Assembly: GCA_910585385.1 (NCBI GenBank)
Contig: CAJUDV010000044.1
Location: 1-15,032 of the forward strand
From: an uncultured Oscillibacter sp.
GTDB lineage: Bacteria > Bacillota > Clostridia > Oscillospirales > Oscillospiraceae
Length of the DNA: 15,032 nt
Direction of reading: 5' to 3'
The translations under genes were made by a program, and so were the position numbers. Below the pieces are notes generated by a model, which saw only the letters and a program-made list of their open reading frames with translations, ran no database searches and was not told the origin of the DNA. The stretch's first letter is position 1; every line of letters starts with the position of its first letter. Below are positions 12,296 through 15,032 of this stretch, one piece after another.

Positions 12296-14287
12296 ATGGC
12301 ATCGAAGAAACAGGATTATGGCAACGAGAGCATTTCGTCCCTCAAGGGCGCGGACCGGGTCCGGAAGCGGCCCGGCGTCATTTTCGGCTCCGACGGCCTG
12401 GACGGCTGTGAGCACGCGGTCTTTGAGATTCTCTCCAACTCCATCGACGAGGCCCGGGAGGGCCACGGAACGTCCATCACCGTCACCCGCTACGCCGACC
12501 ACAGCGTGGAGGTGGAGGACGCCGGACGGGGCTGCCCGGTGGACTGGAACGAGAAGGAGCAGAAGTACAACTGGGAGCTGGTGTTCTGCGAGCTGTACGC
12601 CGGCGGCAAGTACGATAATGAGGGCGGGGACAACTACGAGTTCTCCTTAGGCCTCAACGGCCTGGGCTCCTGCGCCACTCAGTACGCCTCCCGGTATATG
12701 GACGTCACCGTCTGGCGGGACGGCTTTGAGTACAGCCTCCACTTTGAGCGGGGGGAGATCGTGGGGGAGCTGGGGAAGCGGCCCCTTCCGAAAAACCAGA
12801 GCAAAAAGACCGGCACCCGCACCCGCTGGCTGCCGGATTTGGACGTGTTCACGGACATCGCCATTCCGGCGGAGTACTTCGCCGGTGTGATGAAGCGGCA
12901 GGCGGTGGTGAACGCCGGCGTCCGTTTCCTCTTCCGGAACGAGACGGCGGAGGGCTTTGCCGAGACGGAGTTCCTCTATGAAAACGGTATCTCCGACTAT
13001 GTCTCGGAGCTGGCGGGGGAGGGGACCCTGACGTCCCCCGTCTTCTGGCAGGCGGAGAAGCGGGGCCGGGACCGGGAGGACAAGCCGGAGTACAAGGTGA
13101 AGCTCAGCGTGGCCTGCTGCTTTTCCAACAAGGTCAACGTGGTGGAGCACTACCACAACTCCAGCTGGCTGGAGCACGGCGGCAGCCCGGAGAAGGCCAG
13201 CAAGTCCGCTTTTGTCTCCGCCGTGGACAAATACCTGCGGGACCAGGGGAAGTACCAGAAGAGCGAGAGCAAAATCACCTGGGCGGACGTGGAGGACTGC
13301 CTGGTGCTGGTGTCCAACAACTTCTCCACCCAGACCAGCTACGAGAACCAGACGAAAAAGGCCATCACCAACAAGTTCGTCCAGGAGGCCATGACGGAGT
13401 TCCTCCGGTCCAACCTGGAGATCTACTTCATCGAAAATCCCTTTGACGCGGAGAAGATCGCGGGGCAGGTGCTGCTGAACAAGCGCAGCCGGGAGAAGGC
13501 CGAGGAGGCCCGTCTGAACATCAAAAAGAAGCTCTCCGGCTCCATCGACATCGCCAACCGGGTGCAGAAGTTTGTGGACTGCCGCACAAAGGACGTGGAG
13601 AAGCGGGAGATCTACATCGTGGAGGGCGACAGCGCCCTGGGCAGCGTGAAGCAGGCCCGGGACTCGGAGTACCAGGGCATCATGCCCATCCGGGGCAAGA
13701 TCTTAAACTGCCTGAAAGCGGACTACGCCCGGATTTTCAAGAGCGAGATCATCACGGATCTCATCAAGGTCTTGGGCTGCGGCGTGGAGGTGCAGAACAA
13801 GCACGTGAAGGACGTGTCCTCTTTTGATTTGAGCAATCTCCGCTGGAGCAAGGTGGTGATCTGCACCGACGGCGACGTGGACGGCTTTCAGATCCGCACC
13901 CTGGTGCTGACTATGCTCTACCGCCTGACGCCCACGCTGATCCGGGAGGGGTACGTGTATATCGCGGAGACGCCCCTCTTTGAGATCAACTGCGGGGAGA
14001 AGACCTGGTTTGCTTACTCCGATAAGGAGAAGAACGACATTGTCAGGGAGCTGGAGGGGAAGAAGGTCAAGATCGACCGCTCCAAGGGCCTGGGCGAGAA
14101 CGAGCCGGATATGATGTGGCTCACCACCATGAATCCGGAGACCCGCCGCCTGATCCGGGTGATGCCGGAGGACGTGGAGCGCACGGCGGCCGTCTTCGAC
14201 CTCCTGCTGGGGGACAACCTCCAGGGCCGGAAGGAGCACATCGCCGAGAACGGGTATAAATATCTGGAGATGGCGGATATTTCCTGA
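12296..14287 (+). CDS. Type IIA DNA topoisomerase subunit B (GyrB/ParE-like), divergent
   Basis: This 663-residue protein is the ATPase/Toprim subunit of a gyrase or topoisomerase IV, which changes DNA topology or decatenates chromosomes with the GyrA/ParC-like partner encoded downstream. The GHKL ATPase has Glu44 and Asn48 in EILSNSIDEA and DAGRG at 75-79. The lid region reads AGGKYDN then GLNGLG, where standard GyrB/ParE has GLHGVG. The Toprim residues are EGDSALG (Glu443) and TDGDVDG (Asp525, Asp527). The length equals Gram-positive GyrB/ParE and lacks the proteobacterial insert. GGAGG at 12287-12291 is 4 bases from the ATG; an in-frame ATG at 12254 has no good ribosome site. Whether it is the gyrase, topo IV or a third pair cannot be settled from this window. 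Confidence 0.88.
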   Translation: MASKKQDYGNESISSLKGADRVRKRPGVIFGSDGLDGCEHAVFEILSNSIDEAREGHGTSITVTRYADHSVEVEDAGRGCPVDWNEKEQKYNWELVFCELYAGGKYDNEGGDNYEFSLGLNGLGSCATQYASRYMDVTVWRDGFEYSLHFERGEIVGELGKRPLPKNQSKKTGTRTRWLPDLDVFTDIAIPAEYFAGVMKRQAVVNAGVRFLFRNETAEGFAETEFLYENGISDYVSELAGEGTLTSPVFWQAEKRGRDREDKPEYKVKLSVACCFSNKVNVVEHYHNSSWLEHGGSPEKASKSAFVSAVDKYLRDQGKYQKSESKITWADVEDCLVLVSNNFSTQTSYENQTKKAITNKFVQEAMTEFLRSNLEIYFIENPFDAEKIAGQVLLNKRSREKAEEARLNIKKKLSGSIDIANRVQKFVDCRTKDVEKREIYIVEGDSALGSVKQARDSEYQGIMPIRGKILNCLKADYARIFKSEIITDLIKVLGCGVEVQNKHVKDVSSFDLSNLRWSKVVICTDGDVDGFQIRTLVLTMLYRLTPTLIREGYVYIAETPLFEINCGEKTWFAYSDKEKNDIVRELEGKKVKIDRSKGLGENEPDMMWLTTMNPETRRLIRVMPEDVERTAAVFDLLLGDNLQGRKEHIAENGYKYLEMADIS

Positions 14288-14313
14288 TGTTCAAGATTGG
14301 CATTTGAAGGAGC

Positions 14314-14340
14314 AGGGCGGACACATAGGTCCGCCCCTAC
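14314..14340 (+). repeat. REP-like palindrome, copy 1
   Basis: A 27-base unit built on GGGCGGAC and GTCCGCCC arms lies 26 bases after the GyrB/ParE-like stop and upstream of the RAYT gene. It is the exact reverse complement of 14486-14512. It can fold as a GC hairpin and might also act as a transcription or mRNA 3' end barrier for the topoisomerase subunit gene. Confidence 0.75.
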
Positions 14341-14368
14341 GGGTGCGTGAAATGGGGGTACGGCCGTG

Positions 14369-14854
14369 ATGGAAAGAGGACCCCGCCGGAATTCATTGCG
14401 GCTGGCCGGATATGATTACGCCTCCGCCGGTTTTTATTTCATTACCATATGTACCCATCAGCGGCAAATGTTATTCAAAGCATTTGTAGGGGCGGACCTA
14501 TGTGTCCGCCCTTCCCCCGATAACATCCCGCTTCGGTGGCTGGTGGAATTGGAACGGAAATATGCCGTAAAAATAGATGCCTACGCCATCCTGCCGGACC
14601 ATATCCACATGATTTTAAGGATTCCAGATACATATGCAGGACCGCCGCTACCGGAAATGATGCAATGGTACAAAGCACAGACAACCAACGCCATGATGCA
14701 GGAGGTCCGGGCCGACCGGCAGCCGCCATTTTTGAGGCGAGTTTGGCAAAGAGGCTATTACGATCATATTTTGCGTAATAAAACGGACATTCAAGATACC
14801 CGCCAATACATCCTCGACAACCCTTCAAAATGGATTTTAAACGATAAGGAATAA
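14369..14854 (+). CDS. REP-associated tyrosine transposase (RAYT, IS200-like Y1 family)
   Basis: This 161-residue protein belongs to the Y1/HUH transposase superfamily, in its single-copy RAYT branch that is associated with REP palindromes. It has GYDYASAGFYFITICTHQRQ at the N-terminus, the HUH metal motif DHIHMIL and a C-terminal catalytic Tyr in TRQYILDNPSKW. Residues about 38-48 (VGADLCVRPSP) are encoded by a REP copy, not by family sequence. The gene has lower GC than its neighbours and lies in the gap between two topoisomerase subunit genes, so it looks inserted. The ATG at 14369 (or the adjoining GTG at 14366) has only a poor G-rich ribosome site. The frame is intact, so activity is possible but not shown. 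Confidence 0.82.
   Translation: MERGPRRNSLRLAGYDYASAGFYFITICTHQRQMLFKAFVGADLCVRPSPDNIPLRWLVELERKYAVKIDAYAILPDHIHMILRIPDTYAGPPLPEMMQWYKAQTTNAMMQEVRADRQPPFLRRVWQRGYYDHILRNKTDIQDTRQYILDNPSKWILNDKE
14486..14512 (-). repeat. REP-like palindrome, copy 2, inside the RAYT reading frame
   Basis: This is the exact reverse complement of the 27-base unit at 14314-14340. It lies in the RAYT coding sequence without breaking it, adding about nine codons that read GADLCVRP in the middle. The two copies therefore flank the start region of the RAYT gene head to head. Confidence 0.8.
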
Positions 14855-14860
14855 ACCATC

Positions 14861-15032
14861 ATGCCAAAGAAGAAGACACCCGAAAACGGAAAGCCCAAAT
14901 TCAGGAACCCCAACGTCCTGGGCCTCCAGCCGGCGGTGGTGGAGCAGACCATCACCGACACCCTGGAGACCAACTACATGCCCTACGCCATGAGCGTCAT
15001 CGTCTCCCGGGCCATTCCGGAGATCGACGGCT
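14861..15032 (+). CDS. Type IIA DNA topoisomerase subunit A (GyrA/ParC-like), 5' part
   Basis: The window ends 57 codons into this gene. After a basic N-terminus (MPKKKTPENGKPKF), residues from about 40 read YMPYAMSVIVSRAIPEIDG. This is the characteristic GyrA/ParC opening (YAMSVIVxRAxPxxxDG) before the breakage-reunion domain; the catalytic Tyr lies beyond the window. The ATG at 14861 has AAGGA at 14846-14850 with a 10-base spacer and begins 6 bases after the RAYT stop. It is the natural partner of the GyrB/ParE-like gene upstream, from which it is now separated by the RAYT insertion. Confidence 0.88.
   Translation, partial: MPKKKTPENGKPKFRNPNVLGLQPAVVEQTITDTLETNYMPYAMSVIVSRAIPEIDG

Noticed and set aside
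14486..14512. GADLCVRP as a conserved protein motif of the transposase
   Set aside because: It is encoded by a REP palindrome that also occurs outside the gene, so it reflects repeat insertion and not protein function.
1..15032. CRISPR array, tRNA or rRNA genes, complete prophage or defence island
   Set aside because: No spaced direct repeats, no cloverleaf or rRNA-like stretches and no phage structural genes were seen on either strand.

Overview
The window is high-GC DNA with dense, well-spaced genes, clean AGGAGG-type ribosome binding sites and sigma-A-like promoters with 17-bp spacers. Its gene families point to an anaerobic Gram-positive of class Clostridia, probably a high-GC gut member of the Oscillospiraceae (Oscillibacter/Flavonifractor-like). 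These families are a TM1266-type hydrogenase regulator, a DUF5714 protein, a DUF4349 lipoprotein, a TetM-like GTPase with a NYN domain and a Gram-positive-size type IIA topoisomerase. The taxon is inferred; no rRNA or other marker is present.

Layout. 62-319 encodes a small iron-only-hydrogenase-associated regulator, followed on the same strand by an ABC importer (lipoprotein 421-1470, permease 1457-2221, ATPase 2221-2790) whose genes overlap and end at a strong terminator. A convergent FMN-dependent alpha-hydroxy-acid oxidising enzyme (2867-3886, minus) has its own promoter. It diverges from a Cys-rich DUF5714 protein (4105-4797), followed by a DUF4349 lipoprotein (4910-5863), a 16-bp-stem hairpin and a UlaG-like metallo-hydrolase (5923-6531). 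Two minus-strand genes follow: an acyl-ACP thioesterase (6805-7551) and a Cof-type HAD phosphatase (7653-8444). A MITE-like element of about 131 bp (6643-6773), with perfect terminal inverted repeats and a probable target duplication, lies between the thioesterase and its apparent terminator.

The most unusual locus is 8777-11862. An 890-residue protein joins a TetM/EF-G-like ribosomal GTPase to a C-terminal NYN endoribonuclease domain of the YacP/Rae1 type. Overlapping it by 7 bp is a signal-peptidase-II-like membrane protein in which one catalytic Asp is replaced by Glu. Rae1 is known to cleave mRNA in the ribosomal A site and TetM-like factors bind next to that site, so the fusion suggests a single polypeptide that is delivered to ribosomes by GTP and cuts mRNA there.

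The right end is a type IIA topoisomerase operon: a GyrB/ParE-like subunit (12296-14287) and the start of its GyrA/ParC-like partner (14861 to the window end). An intergenic region with a strong promoter, one perfect DnaA box and two near-matches precedes it. A REP-associated tyrosine transposase (RAYT) sits between the two subunit genes, with a 27-bp inverted REP pair. One copy lies upstream of the RAYT gene and the other lies inside its reading frame, where it encodes an in-frame GADLCVRP insert.
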